From: Pseudarthrobacter oxydans
Lineage (GTDB): Bacteria; Actinomycetota; Actinomycetes; Actinomycetales; Micrococcaceae
NCBI RefSeq assembly: GCF_034258515.1
Contig: NZ_CP139438.1
Coordinates: 2,232,001 to 2,296,000 of the forward strand
DNA: 64,000 nucleotides
Direction: 5' to 3'
A program made the position numbers and the translations under genes. The notes below the pieces were generated by a model. That model was not told where the DNA came from, made no database searches, and worked only from the letters and a program-made list of their open reading frames with translations. This document shows positions 7,911 through 16,607 of the stretch, in pieces; position 1 is the first letter of the stretch, and the number at the start of each line of letters is the position of its first letter.

Positions 7911-8657
7911 ATCAACAGGTCCGCCGCCACCACATCTGCCGTCCTGACCGGCCTCCTGCTGGCAGGCGCGCTCGCCGGCTGTGAAGCGGCAGCACGGGCA
8001 GGAAGCGAAATTGCCGAAGTCCTGGCAGGAAGTCCGGAAGCCGCTGTTGAACCTCCCGGAGGTCCTGGAGCCGATCCGGCTTACGAGGGGGATGCGGCCG
8101 CTGCTGCGCTCTCGCAGCTGGAAACGATTCCGGTGAAGGGCCGCGCACCGAGGACGGGATACACCCGGGAAGAGTTCGGTCCGGCGTGGGCCGACGTCGA
8201 CCGAAACGGCTGCGACACCCGCAACGACATCCTCGCCCGCGACCTTGAAGCTGAGACGTTCAAGCCCGGAACGCACGACTGCGTGGTGGCCTCAGGCGTT
8301 CTGGCCGATAAGTACACCGGAACCACCATAAACTTCGTCCGTGGCGACGGGACCAGCTCCGCCGTCCAGATTGACCACCTCGTTCCGCTAAGCGACGCCT
8401 GGCAGAAGGGGGCCCGGCAGCTTGGAACGGAACAGCGGAAGCAGTTCGCCAACGACCCCCTGAACCTGATGGCGTCGGACGGCGGCACCAACGGTGCGAA
8501 GGGAGACAAGGATGCTGCCTCGTGGCTGCCGCCAAACAAGGCCTTCCGCTGTGAGTATGTAGTGCGTCAAACCGCCGTAAAGGCCATGTACCAGCTGTGG
8601 GTCACCCAGGCCGAGCACGACGCCCTCGCCGGGATCCTGGCCGGCTGCCGCCACTGA
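7911..8657 (+). CDS. Secreted lipoprotein with HNH/GmrSD C-terminal (DUF1524-type) nuclease domain
   Basis: Read from the ATC at 7911 the product is 248 residues. It begins with a classic lipoprotein signal peptide: N-R-S, a hydrophobic run, then lipobox LAGC with Cys near residue 24. A linker rich in Ala, Glu and Pro follows. The catalytic region has QIDHLVPLSDAW near residue 155 and a later NDPLNL...N-x-x-K segment, the pattern of DUF1524/GmrSD-C HNH nucleases. It is probably anchored outside the membrane and cleaves extracellular DNA. The ATC start is supported by GAAGGA at 7-base spacing; the first ATG in frame, at 8133, would delete the signal peptide. Confidence 0.8.
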   Translation: MNRSAATTSAVLTGLLLAGALAGCEAAARAGSEIAEVLAGSPEAAVEPPGGPGADPAYEGDAAAAALSQLETIPVKGRAPRTGYTREEFGPAWADVDRNGCDTRNDILARDLEAETFKPGTHDCVVASGVLADKYTGTTINFVRGDGTSSAVQIDHLVPLSDAWQKGARQLGTEQRKQFANDPLNLMASDGGTNGAKGDKDAASWLPPNKAFRCEYVVRQTAVKAMYQLWVTQAEHDALAGILAGCRH

Positions 8658-8730
8658 GTCCTGCCCAAGCGGTGGGACGGACAGAAGAAAGCGTCAGAGC
8701 CGCTTCCTTGAAGGCAACCGGCATAGGCCA

Positions 8731-9063
8731 TCAGAATCCAAGGGCGAAGTAGGCCAGCGGAGCCCCCACCAGCCCACATGCCACAGGTGCGCCGGCCAGG
8801 CAGAGGGCCGCGACCGCCCACGGCTTCCCGTCGCGTCTGCGGATCGCACCCACCGCGAAAATCTGGGAAGCCACCAGCAGCAACAAGGCGAGCACCGTCA
8901 GGGCCAGGCCCCAGTCGAAGGCGGTGCTCTGGAATATGGTGCAGGTCCACAGGCAAAAGTTGGCCCAGAGTAACCAGACCCCGCCAGCGACTCCCGACAC
9001 TCCGATGAGCGCGGCTAAGAACGTGGCCCGGCCGGAAAATCCCTTCCCCATGCCGCCAATCAT
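8731..9063 (-). CDS. Hypothetical small integral membrane protein
   Basis: The 110-aa product, from ATG 9063, has three hydrophobic segments at about residues 14-35, 47-70 and 80-105. A short Arg-rich cytoplasmic loop (RRRDGK) lies between the second and third. No family is recognised. The frame also has a TTG three codons further upstream; the ATG is preferred although neither has a good ribosome site. It lies downstream of the tRNA-Leu terminator on the same strand. Confidence 0.65.
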   Translation of the reverse strand: MIGGMGKGFSGRATFLAALIGVSGVAGGVWLLWANFCLWTCTIFQSTAFDWGLALTVLALLLLVASQIFAVGAIRRRDGKPWAVAALCLAGAPVACGLVGAPLAYFALGF

Positions 9064-9109
9064 GAACGACAAAAAGCGGTTCGTGGTGAAGGCATGGCTG
9101 GAGACACAG

Positions 9110-9145
9110 AAAACCCCGGATTCCTGGGATGGAATCCGGGGTTTT
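9110..9145 (-). terminator. Strong rho-independent terminator of tRNA-Leu
   Basis: A perfect 15-bp inverted repeat (9110-9124 and 9131-9145) with a 6-base loop ends in TTTT on the minus strand. It begins 8 bases after the tRNA 3' end. Confidence 0.9.
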
Positions 9146-9152
9146 CCCTGTG

Positions 9153-9235
9153 TGCGCGGAGGGGGACTTGAACCCCCACCCCCTTTCGAGGACTAGCACC
9201 TCAAGCTAGCGCGTCTGCCATTCCGCCACCCGCGC
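9153..9235 (-). tRNA. tRNA-Leu, anticodon GAG
   Basis: The minus strand folds as a class II tRNA. The acceptor stem GCGCGGG pairs with TCCGCGC (one G-U), the anticodon stem CTAGC pairs with GCTAG around loop TTGAGGT, a long variable arm follows, and the T arm is GGGGG-TTCAAGT-CCCCC. The loop gives anticodon GAG, which reads CUC and CUU leucine codons. The discriminator base is A. The terminal CCA is not encoded. Confidence 0.95.
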
Positions 9236-9403
9236 AGGTGGTATTCGGTGAACGTTTCCGCCTTTCAGCGTTTCGCGTTTCTCCGAAGCAGCGAGAAAAA
9301 CTCTAACACGAACTTTCGGGAAACATGGAATCGGCCCCAGTGGGTAGGCTGAGGGCAACGATTCAGCACCGTTCCAACCCGCCAATCCAGTGAGGAGCTT
9401 TCC

Positions 9404-10708
9404 ATGCCTGACGTCCTGCCCGAGGATGAAGTTGTCCGGATCTGCCAAGAACTCATCCGGATAGACACGTCAAACTACGGTGACGGTTCGGGGCCGGGCG
9501 AGCGGGCTGCGGCTGAATACGCCGCGGGGCTGATTGAGGAAGTGGGCCTTGCGGCGGAAATCTTCGAGTCCGCACCGGGCCGCGCCAATGTGGTGACGCG
9601 CATGGCCGGTGAGGATCCCTCCGCCAGCGCCTTGGTGGTGCACGGCCACCTGGACGTCGTGCCTGCGCTGCGGGACCAGTGGTCCGTAGACCCGTTCGGA
9701 GCCGAACTGAAGGACGGGCTGATCTGGGGCCGCGGCGCCGTCGACATGAAGGACATGGACGCCATGATCCTCTCCGTCCTGCGCAGCTTTGCCAGGTCCG
9801 GCACAAAGCCGAAACGCGACATCATTTTCGCCTTCTTCGCGGATGAGGAAGCGGGCGGCGCCTACGGAGCCCGCTACGCCGTGGACAAGCGCCCGGAACT
9901 GTTCGAGGGCGCCACGGAAGCCATCTCCGAGGTGGGCGGCTTCTCGGCCACCATCGGCGGGCAGCGCACGTACCTGCTGCAGACAGCGGAGAAGGGCATC
10001 TCCTGGCTCCGCCTCGTGGCCCACGGCAGGGCGGGCCACGGCTCACAGATCAGCACCGACAATGCCGTAACGCGGCTTGCCGCAGCCGTAACGCGCATCG
10101 GCGAGTACAAGTGGCCCATCGAGCTCACCCCCACTACCCGGCAGTTCCTGGACGGTGTGACCGAACTCACCGGCGTTGAGTTCGATGCCGACAATCCGGA
10201 CATCCTGCTGAGCCAGCTGGGCACGGTGGCCCGCTTTGTGGGCGCCACCTTGCAGAACACCACAAACCCCACCCTGCTCAAGGGCGGCTACAAGCACAAC
10301 GTCATCCCCGAATCCGCCGAGGCCCTGATCGACTGCCGAACACTTCCGGGCCAGCAGGACCACGTCCTGGAGATCGTTCGCGACCTCGCGGGCGCCGGCG
10401 TTGACGTCAGTTACGTGCACAAGGACGTTTCCCTTGAGGTCCCTTTCGCCGGGAACCTGGTGGATTCCATGATCGATGCCCTGCACTCCGAAGACCCGGG
10501 CGCCAAGGTGCTGCCCTACACTCTCTCCGGCGGCACGGACAACAAGTCGCTGAGCCGGCTCGGCATCACAGGCTACGGCTTTGCGCCCCTGATGCTGCCG
10601 GATGACTTGGACTTCACCGGCATGTTCCACGGCGTGGACGAGCGCGTACCTGCCGACTCCCTCAAGTTCGGCGCCAAGGTGCTCAACACCCTCCTCACCA
10701 ACTACTGA
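9404..10708 (+). CDS. M20/M25/M40 family metallohydrolase
   Basis: The 434-aa protein has the co-catalytic zinc motifs of M20 peptidases. These are HGHLDVVP near residue 82, GRGAVDMKDMDA near residue 113, and EEAGG with the general-base Glu near residue 148. The dimerisation domain follows (about 190-310). A ribosome site GAGGAG lies upstream of the ATG. Members of this actinobacterial subfamily are annotated as dipeptidases, ArgE-like deacylases or carboxypeptidases, and the substrate cannot be fixed. The following acyl-CoA dehydrogenase starts 11 bases after its stop, so they are probably co-transcribed. Confidence 0.9.
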   Translation: MPDVLPEDEVVRICQELIRIDTSNYGDGSGPGERAAAEYAAGLIEEVGLAAEIFESAPGRANVVTRMAGEDPSASALVVHGHLDVVPALRDQWSVDPFGAELKDGLIWGRGAVDMKDMDAMILSVLRSFARSGTKPKRDIIFAFFADEEAGGAYGARYAVDKRPELFEGATEAISEVGGFSATIGGQRTYLLQTAEKGISWLRLVAHGRAGHGSQISTDNAVTRLAAAVTRIGEYKWPIELTPTTRQFLDGVTELTGVEFDADNPDILLSQLGTVARFVGATLQNTTNPTLLKGGYKHNVIPESAEALIDCRTLPGQQDHVLEIVRDLAGAGVDVSYVHKDVSLEVPFAGNLVDSMIDALHSEDPGAKVLPYTLSGGTDNKSLSRLGITGYGFAPLMLPDDLDFTGMFHGVDERVPADSLKFGAKVLNTLLTNY

Positions 10709-10719
10709 GCCAGGCTGCC

Positions 10720-11880
10720 ATGACGCCGGAAGAGATCCTGCCGGAGGAGCTGCTGGAGCAGATCCGCGGCCGCGCCGCCGGGTATGACAGGGACAACGCC
10801 TTCTTCCATGAGGACCTTAAGGACCTCGCGGCGGCCGGCTACCTGAAGCTGTTCGTTCCAGGGTCCGACGGCGGGGCAGGGCTTGGCCTTGAGGCGGCGG
10901 CGCAGTGCCAGCGGAGGCTGGCAACGGCCGCCCCGGCCACCGCGCTGGCCGTCAACATGCACCTGGTGTGGACCGGCGTCGCGCATGTCCTCGGCGCCCG
11001 CGGCGACGGATCCCTGGACTTTGTGCTCAAGGAAGCGGCCAACGGCGAGATCTTCGCGTTCGGCAACTCGGAAGCCGGCAACGACTCGGTCCTGTTCGAC
11101 TCCCGGACCACGGCCGCGCCGCTGCCGGACGGCGGCTACTCTTTCACGGGAACCAAGATCTTCACCAGCCTCTCACCGGCGTGGACGAGGCTGGGAATCT
11201 TCGGGAAGGACCCTTCCGGCCGGGACGGCGAGGGGGAGCTGGTCCACGGCTTCATCACGCGCCAAACACCCGGCTACCGCATCCTCGACGACTGGGACGC
11301 GCTTGGGATGCGGGCCAGCCAGTCCTGCACCACCGTCCTGGACGGCGCCGGCGTTCCGCCGGAGCGCATCTTCCGCAGGATCCCCGTCGGCCCCAGCCGC
11401 GATCCCCTGGTTTTCGCGATCTTTGCCTGTTTCGAGACGCTGCTCGCCGCCGTCTACACCGGGCTGGGGGAGCGGGCCCTGGCCCTGGGCGTGGAGAACG
11501 TCAAGCGCCGCACCTCCTTCAAGAACGGCGGACGCAGCTACGCGCAGGACCCCGACATCCGCTGGAAGGTTGCCGAGGCGGCAATGGCCATGGATAACCT
11601 CTACCCGCAGCTGCGGGCCGTCGCAGCCGACGTGGATTCCCTGGTGGACCATGGCCAGCAGTGGTTCCCCAAGCTGGTGGGGTTGAAAGTGAACGCGACG
11701 GAAACGGCGCGGCGCGTAGTGGACCTGGCCATCCGCGTCAGCGGGGGATCCAGCTATTTCCGGGGATCGGAACTGGAGCGGCTCTACCGGGACGTCCTTG
11801 CCGGCATGTTCCATCCGTCCGATGACGAATCTGCCCACAACACCGTGGCCAACGCCTGGCTGGGTCCGCTGGAGGATTGA
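10720..11880 (+). CDS. Acyl-CoA dehydrogenase family protein
   Basis: The 386-aa protein has the standard N-terminal helical, middle beta (SFTGTKIFTSLS near residue 140) and C-terminal helical domains of acyl-CoA dehydrogenases. The ending RVSGGSSYFRGSELERLYRDV...FHPSDDE fits a divergent subfamily that also contains desulfurisation-type flavin oxidases. FAD is expected. The substrate is not evident and no electron-transfer flavoprotein or CoA-ligase gene is adjacent. The gene lies 11 bases behind the M20 gene. Confidence 0.85.
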   Translation: MTPEEILPEELLEQIRGRAAGYDRDNAFFHEDLKDLAAAGYLKLFVPGSDGGAGLGLEAAAQCQRRLATAAPATALAVNMHLVWTGVAHVLGARGDGSLDFVLKEAANGEIFAFGNSEAGNDSVLFDSRTTAAPLPDGGYSFTGTKIFTSLSPAWTRLGIFGKDPSGRDGEGELVHGFITRQTPGYRILDDWDALGMRASQSCTTVLDGAGVPPERIFRRIPVGPSRDPLVFAIFACFETLLAAVYTGLGERALALGVENVKRRTSFKNGGRSYAQDPDIRWKVAEAAMAMDNLYPQLRAVAADVDSLVDHGQQWFPKLVGLKVNATETARRVVDLAIRVSGGSSYFRGSELERLYRDVLAGMFHPSDDESAHNTVANAWLGPLED

Positions 11881-11881
11881 C

Positions 11882-12115
11882 CTAAACGGTCCTTTGAACC
11901 TGCAGCACCCGGCGGCGCAGCCAAAAGCGCCGTCCTCCGCCCACGTACAGCTTGCTGCGCTCCAGCTCCCACTTGCCGTACTCGGAGTGTTCCACCAGGC
12001 GGCGCCGTGCCTCATGCAGGGAATCGACAGGGCTGACCGTCAGTACGAGGTACTCGTACTGCCTCAAATAGTCCCGTTCCCGCTGGACCGAACTGGTGAG
12101 AAATTGTTCCTTCAT
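11882..12115 (-). CDS. DUF5703 family protein
   Basis: A 77-aa protein with a conserved N-terminal pattern (YEYLVLTVSPVDSLHEARR) and a C-terminal WELERSKLYVGGGRR-W-L-RRR stretch, recognised as DUF5703. It is small, basic and without membrane segments, and has no assigned function. GGAGGG precedes the ATG closely. It is convergent with the acyl-CoA dehydrogenase (stops 1 base apart) and divergent from the next acidic protein. Confidence 0.8.
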   Translation of the reverse strand: MKEQFLTSSVQRERDYLRQYEYLVLTVSPVDSLHEARRRLVEHSEYGKWELERSKLYVGGGRRFWLRRRVLQVQRTV

Positions 12116-12143
12116 TTGCCCTCCATTCTCGTCCTTTTCCGGC

Positions 12144-12149
12144 TAACGT
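12144..12149 (+). promoter_or_regulatory. Predicted -10 hexamer (TAACGT), leaderless promoter of acidic protein
   Basis: TAACGT is followed by exactly 6 bases and then the ATG at 12156, with no Shine-Dalgarno. Confidence 0.5.
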
Positions 12150-12155
12150 GAAGTC

Positions 12156-12422
12156 ATGAGCATCGATCCGCGTGTCGCGCTTCAGTCCTTGACCACCGCT
12201 TTGGAAGAACACCTTATAGCAGCATCCAACCGCCGCGGAGACGGTGATCCCTCCGTGGAGGCGGCATTCTTTGCAGTTGCAGACGCCTTCGAAGTTTACG
12301 AAGACGCACTCTATGAGGCCTACAACGAGGTCACGCCGCTCCAGGTCTTTGATGACGAGGACGAAGAGGACGAGGAAAGCGACGTGGACGACGACGAGGA
12401 CCTGGAAATCGTCCAGGAGTAG
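12156..12422 (+). CDS. Small acidic protein, hypothetical
   Basis: The 88-aa product has an N-terminal helical region with a repeated Ala/Glu pattern (about 1-60) and an extremely acidic tail, nearly all Asp and Glu from residue 66 to 85. No catalytic motif is seen. Similar short acidic proteins occur at this place in other Arthrobacter-like genomes as I recall them, but I cannot assign a function. The TAACGT-6-ATG layout supports the start. Confidence 0.7.
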   Translation: MSIDPRVALQSLTTALEEHLIAASNRRGDGDPSVEAAFFAVADAFEVYEDALYEAYNEVTPLQVFDDEDEEDEESDVDDDEDLEIVQE

Positions 12423-12432
12423 GACCGCGGAC

Positions 12433-13368
12433 CTAGTGCGGGGCTGACACATCCTCCAGGGCCCGGGCAATTTCCGGCGGCAGCGGCGAGAGCTGGGCAT
12501 CCACCAGTTCCTTCAGCTGGGCCGGCGTCCGCGGGCCCACAATGGCGGTTGCTACGCCGTGCTGCGACAGAAGCCAACTGAGGGCAACGTCCTGCGGAGT
12601 CCGGCCCAGGCCTTTGGCTGCCATGCAAACAGCTTCCACCGTCCGGGACGGCTGCTCCTCCAGGTACGGCTCAACGTACCCGGCTTCGGTTGCGGAGGCA
12701 GCCCTTGATCCGGAGGGGATGCTGCCGCGGTACTTGCCCGTGAGCACGCCGCGGCCAAGCGGCGCCCACGCCATCAGGCCCATGCCGGCGTCCTCGACGG
12801 CAGGGATCAGTTCGGCTTCCGGCCTGCGCTGCAGGAACGAATACTCCGCCTGCGCGGCGACAAGGGGGAAGCCGGCGATGGCTGCGGCCTTCGCCGCCTG
12901 CCAGCCGTTGAAGTTGGAGACCCCCACATACCGCGCACGGCCGGTACGGACAGCAAATTCCAAAGCTGACAGCGTCTCGTCCAACGGCACATTACGGTCC
13001 CAGGCCTGCGCGAACCAGATGTCCACATAGTCGGTGCCCAGCCTGGCGAGGCTCGCTTCCAGTCCGGTGAGCATCGCATTACGCGACGTGTCCACGCCGA
13101 GCCGGCCATCCGGCGTCGTCATTCCCGCTTTGGTGGAGATGGAAATCTCCGTCCGGGCCACGACGTCGCCCAGCATGGAGCCGATCATCGCCTCCGAGCG
13201 CCCGTCCGCGTAGGAGGCGGCGGTATCGACGTGCCGGCCGCCGGCATTAAGGAAGGTGCGCAGCAACTCAGAGGCGTCCTGTTCGTCCGTTTCGCCGGCC
13301 CAGGACATGGTGCCGAGGGAAAGGGCGGAAACCCGCAATCCACTGTTGCCGACGTAACGCTGCTGCAT
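12433..13368 (-). CDS. Aldo/keto reductase
   Basis: The 311-aa protein from ATG 13368 starts with MQQRYVGNSGLRVSALSLGTM, the standard N-terminus of the family. It keeps the catalytic tetrad region (D-x-x-x-Y in HVDTAASYADG, and Lys in SISTKAG) and the NADPH-binding C-terminal segment. It is an NADPH-dependent (beta/alpha)8-barrel oxidoreductase. The open frame extends to 13593 but that part is antisense to uppP. TAAGCT 7 bases before the ATG decides the start. Substrate unknown; YajO/Tas-like general aldehyde reductases are the nearest type. Confidence 0.9.
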   Translation of the reverse strand: MQQRYVGNSGLRVSALSLGTMSWAGETDEQDASELLRTFLNAGGRHVDTAASYADGRSEAMIGSMLGDVVARTEISISTKAGMTTPDGRLGVDTSRNAMLTGLEASLARLGTDYVDIWFAQAWDRNVPLDETLSALEFAVRTGRARYVGVSNFNGWQAAKAAAIAGFPLVAAQAEYSFLQRRPEAELIPAVEDAGMGLMAWAPLGRGVLTGKYRGSIPSGSRAASATEAGYVEPYLEEQPSRTVEAVCMAAKGLGRTPQDVALSWLLSQHGVATAIVGPRTPAQLKELVDAQLSPLPPEIARALEDVSAPH

Positions 13369-13375
13369 AGCAGCA

Positions 13376-13381
13376 AGCTTA
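13376..13381 (-). promoter_or_regulatory. Predicted -10 hexamer (TAAGCT), leaderless promoter of aldo/keto reductase
   Basis: TAAGCT lies 7 bases before ATG 13368 and faces the uppP promoter across only 27 bases. Confidence 0.5.
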
Positions 13382-13408
13382 CGGGCAGAACCGGCGCTGC
13401 CCATGACG

Positions 13409-13414
13409 TAGGGT
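13409..13414 (+). promoter_or_regulatory. Predicted -10 hexamer (TAGGGT), leaderless promoter of uppP
   Basis: TAGGGT is followed by 6 bases and then the GTG at 13421. There is no ribosome site. Confidence 0.55.
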
Positions 13415-13420
13415 CTTAGC

Positions 13421-14254
13421 GTGAACTGGTTTGAGGCGGCCCTGCTGGGCCTAGTGCAGGGACTGACCGAATTCCTTCCGATTTCATCGAGCGCGCATCT
13501 GCGGATTGTGGGGCAGTTCCTGCCCAATGCCGAGGATCCCGGCGCTGCTTTCACCGCCATCACCCAGCTGGGCACCGAGACGGCGGTGCTCATCTATTTC
13601 TGGCGGGACATCGTCCGGATCGTCAAGGCATGGGCCGGTTCGCTTACCGGAAAAGTCTCCCGGCAGGACCCGGATGCCCGGATGGGCTGGCTTGTCATCC
13701 TGGGCAGCCTCCCCATCGTTATCCTGGGACTGCTGTTCCAGGACCAGATCGAATCGGTGCTCCGCAGCATGTGGATCGTCGCCACCATGCTGATTGTCTT
13801 CGGTTTGATCCTGGCGGTCGCCGACGCAGTAGGCAGGCAGGAACGCGACCTGACCCGGCTGACGTACAAGCACGGCATCCTCTACGGCTTCGCCCAGGCC
13901 ATGGCGCTGATCCCCGGCGTGTCCCGGTCCGGCGGCACCATCACCGCCGGCCTCCTAATGGGGTACACCCGGGAAGCGGCCGCACGGTACTCCTTCCTGC
14001 TGGCCATTCCGGCGGTTTTTGGCAGCGGCCTCTTCCAGCTGTACAAGACGGTGTCCAAGGAAGGAATCACCGGCCCCTACGGCCTGCCGGAAACCGCGCT
14101 TGCCACCGTCATCGCCCTGGTGGTGGGCTACATCATCATCGGCTGGTTCCTGAAGTTCGTTTCCACCCGCAGCTACCGGCTGTTCGTCTGGTACCGGATC
14201 TTCCTGGGCCTGGCCCTGTACCTCCTGCTCGGTTTCAATGTCATCAGCGCCTAG
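13421..14254 (+). CDS. uppP: Undecaprenyl-diphosphatase
   Basis: The 277-aa integral membrane protein has both signature loops of the BacA/UppP family: [14 protein letters not shown] at residues 15-28 and [10 protein letters not shown] near residue 165. About eight hydrophobic segments are present. It dephosphorylates undecaprenyl pyrophosphate so the lipid carrier can be reused in peptidoglycan and wall glycan synthesis, and confers bacitracin tolerance. The start is a GTG without ribosome site, with TAGGGT 6 bases upstream. mshC follows 15 bases after the stop. Confidence 0.96.
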   Translation: MNWFEAALLGLVQGLTEFLPISSSAHLRIVGQFLPNAEDPGAAFTAITQLGTETAVLIYFWRDIVRIVKAWAGSLTGKVSRQDPDARMGWLVILGSLPIVILGLLFQDQIESVLRSMWIVATMLIVFGLILAVADAVGRQERDLTRLTYKHGILYGFAQAMALIPGVSRSGGTITAGLLMGYTREAAARYSFLLAIPAVFGSGLFQLYKTVSKEGITGPYGLPETALATVIALVVGYIIIGWFLKFVSTRSYRLFVWYRIFLGLALYLLLGFNVISA

Positions 14255-14257
14255 CAC

Positions 14258-14263
14258 TAGGCT
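14258..14263 (+). promoter_or_regulatory. Predicted -10 hexamer (TAGGCT), leaderless promoter of mshC
   Basis: TAGGCT, then 6 bases, then GTG 14270. It implies that mshC can be transcribed separately from uppP. Confidence 0.5.
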
Positions 14264-14269
14264 TGGCGT

Positions 14270-15547
14270 GTGAAATCCTGGAAATCCCGCCCCGTTCCCG
14301 ACGTGCCCGGAAGCATGCCCGCCCTCCGGCTGTTCGACACGGCGGCAGGCCGTGAAGTTGCCCTGGAGAATGAGGGACGCCCCTCGATGTACGTCTGCGG
14401 CATCACGCCGTACGACGCCACCCACATGGGCCACGCCGCCAGCTACGTGGCCTTTGACCTCCTGAACAGGGCCTGGCGGGACGCCGGCCACGAGGTTGAC
14501 TACGTGCAGAACGTCACGGACGTGGACGATCCGCTCCTGGAACGCGCCACGGCCACCGGCGTTGACTGGCAGGAGCTCGCCGCCAGCCAGATTGAGCTTT
14601 TCCAGACGGACATGGAAGCCCTCAACGTGCTCGCTCCGGACCACTACGTGGGTGCAGTGGAATCCATCGGCCTGATAGTTCCGGAGGTGGAACGGCTGGT
14701 CAGCCTCGGGCTGGCCTACAAAGTGCAGGGCACCAACGGCGAGCCTGACGGGGACGTTTATTACGACGTCGAAGCAGCCGGAAAGCACTCCGTGGCACCG
14801 GACGCGTGGACCCTGGGATGCATCTCCGGGTTGGCGGAAAGCGAGATGCTTGAGCTGTTCGCGGAACGCGGCGGCGATCCCGGGCGGGCAGGAAAGCGGC
14901 AGGCACTTGATCCGCTGCTGTGGCGGGTGGCACGGGAAGGCGAGCCAAGGTGGCCCGGCGGCAGCCTGGGTGCGGGCCGGCCCGGCTGGCACATTGAGTG
15001 CACCGTGATCGCGCAAAAGTACCTGCCCTCGCCCTTCACCGTTCAGGGCGGCGGCTCGGACCTGATCTTCCCGCACCACGAGATGGGTGCCGGCCACGCG
15101 TATTCACTTGCCGGTGTTCCACTTGCCAGGCACTACGCCCATGCAGGCATGGTGGGCCTGGACGGCGAGAAGATGAGCAAATCCAAAGGAAACCTGGTCC
15201 TGGTGTCGAAACTTCGGGCAGCGGGGGAGGACCCTGCCGCCATCCGCCTTGGCATCCTTGCCCACCACTACCGCTCCGACTGGTCCTGGACGGATGAAGG
15301 GTTCCTGGAAGCCAAGGCCACCCTGGCCGCGTGGCGCCGGGCGCTGGGCCGCGCTCCCAAGGGGTCTGCCGTCCCGCTTGTTGCCGAGATGCGGGAGGCT
15401 CTGGCTGCGGACTTGAATGCCCCGGCTGCCGTCGCGGCCGTGTCCCGCTGGGCGGAGCAGGCAAACAACGACGCCGGCCCGGCAAGTCCCGTAGACCAGG
15501 CAATGGTCAAGGACGCGGTGGACGCCTTGCTTGGTGTGGTTCTCTAG
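14270..15547 (+). CDS. mshC: Cysteine:1-D-myo-inosityl 2-amino-2-deoxy-D-glucopyranoside ligase
   Basis: The 425-aa enzyme resembles cysteinyl-tRNA synthetase but is shorter. It has the zinc-binding Cys in YVCGITPYD (near 43), a HIGH-like motif THMGHA (near 52) and KMSKS (EKMSKSKGN near 301), and lacks the tRNA-binding C-terminal extension. The [12 protein letters not shown] pattern distinguishes MshC from CysS. It joins cysteine to GlcN-inositol using ATP in mycothiol synthesis. The other msh genes are not in this window. It is tail-to-tail with the PAC2 gene, 9 bases apart. Confidence 0.95.
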   Translation: MKSWKSRPVPDVPGSMPALRLFDTAAGREVALENEGRPSMYVCGITPYDATHMGHAASYVAFDLLNRAWRDAGHEVDYVQNVTDVDDPLLERATATGVDWQELAASQIELFQTDMEALNVLAPDHYVGAVESIGLIVPEVERLVSLGLAYKVQGTNGEPDGDVYYDVEAAGKHSVAPDAWTLGCISGLAESEMLELFAERGGDPGRAGKRQALDPLLWRVAREGEPRWPGGSLGAGRPGWHIECTVIAQKYLPSPFTVQGGGSDLIFPHHEMGAGHAYSLAGVPLARHYAHAGMVGLDGEKMSKSKGNLVLVSKLRAAGEDPAAIRLGILAHHYRSDWSWTDEGFLEAKATLAAWRRALGRAPKGSAVPLVAEMREALAADLNAPAAVAAVSRWAEQANNDAGPASPVDQAMVKDAVDALLGVVL

Positions 15548-15556
15548 GCTGCCCGT

Positions 15557-16456
15557 TCAGGGCCGGTCCTGGCCCCGCCGCTTGAGATAGCGCTCAAACT
15601 CGCGGGCAATCGACTCGCCGGTGGCCTCGGGCAGGTCCGCCGTGTCCTTTGCCTCCTCAAGCTGCCGGACATAGGCGGCGATTTCGGGATCTTCCGTGGC
15701 GAGTTCGTCCACACCCCGTTCCCAGGCGTCTGCCTCCTCTGCCAGCTCATGCGTGTCCAACGGCACCTGGAGCAGTTCCTCGATGCGGTTCAGGAGCGCC
15801 AGCTGGGCCTTCGGTGACGGCGCCTGGGCAACGTAGTGGGGGACCGCGGCCCAAAGCGAGACGGTGGGAATTCCTGCCAGCAGGGCGACCTCCGAGAGCA
15901 CGCCGACGATTCCCACCGGGCCTTCATACTGCGAAGCCTCCAGGTTCATGCGCTCCCGCAGGGGGGCGTCGTCAGAAGAAGTGCTGACCGGAATGGGCCT
16001 GCTGTGCGGAACATCCGCCAGCAGCGCCCCGACCAGGACGACATAGTCAACGTTCAGCGCTTCAGCGTGCACCAGGAGTTCGGCCGTGTAGGCGCGCCAC
16101 TTGTAGGACGGTTCAGTTCCCTGGACAAAAATGACGTCCACGTTCGAATCCGGTGCGCTGGCCTTGTAGATCCTCGTGGAGGGCCACTTTATCTTGCGTT
16201 CACCGGCAGCATTCCGGCGCACGGTGGGCCGCGTGAACTGGAAGTCGTAATACTCGTCCGCGTCGATGGACGCCACCTTCTTGCCGCCCCACAGTTTGTT
16301 CAGGTAGCGCAACGAATCGCTTGCCGCTTCTCCGGCGTCGTTCCAGCCTTCAAAGGCGGCAAGCATCACTGTTATGCGCTGTCCGTCAGCGACCGGCTGC
16401 AGGAACCGCTCGGGTCCGGCACCTGGTTCGGCGGTGTCTCCCTCGAAGCTATTCAT
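15557..16456 (-). CDS. PAC2 family protein
   Basis: The 299-aa protein matches the PAC2 (proteasome assembly chaperone 2-like) family of Actinobacteria. Features are FEGWNDAGEAAS near residue 35, WPSTRIY, VQGTEPSYKWRAY and the GVLSEVALLAGIPTVSLWAAVPHYV segment. A proteasome role in bacteria is not established, but the gene lies only about 3 kb from the proteasome locus. TAGGGT 6 bases before the ATG marks a leaderless start. It is divergent from the HAD gene. Confidence 0.9.
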   Translation of the reverse strand: MNSFEGDTAEPGAGPERFLQPVADGQRITVMLAAFEGWNDAGEAASDSLRYLNKLWGGKKVASIDADEYYDFQFTRPTVRRNAAGERKIKWPSTRIYKASAPDSNVDVIFVQGTEPSYKWRAYTAELLVHAEALNVDYVVLVGALLADVPHSRPIPVSTSSDDAPLRERMNLEASQYEGPVGIVGVLSEVALLAGIPTVSLWAAVPHYVAQAPSPKAQLALLNRIEELLQVPLDTHELAEEADAWERGVDELATEDPEIAAYVRQLEEAKDTADLPEATGESIAREFERYLKRRGQDRP

Positions 16457-16462
16457 TTCTTC

Positions 16463-16468
16463 ACCCTA
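16463..16468 (-). promoter_or_regulatory. Predicted -10 hexamer (TAGGGT), leaderless promoter of PAC2 gene
   Basis: TAGGGT, 6 bases, then ATG 16456 on the minus strand. Confidence 0.55.
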
Positions 16469-16595
16469 CGTCCAAGGACCGCAGCTGTGCATTGAATGAA
16501 GCGCCGCAAAATCCGCCGAAAGCAGGGTCGGTGGCGCGAACGAGCCCGATATTCGCCGAAGGCGTAGCCGTCAGCCTGCGTCCGGGCTGTCCCCG

Positions 16596-16601
16596 TAGAC
16601 T
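16596..16601 (+). promoter_or_regulatory. Predicted -10 hexamer (TAGACT), leaderless promoter of HAD gene
   Basis: TAGACT, 6 bases (GAGGAC), then ATG 16608. The GAGG is too close to the ATG to be a good ribosome site. Confidence 0.5.
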
Positions 16602-16607
16602 GAGGAC

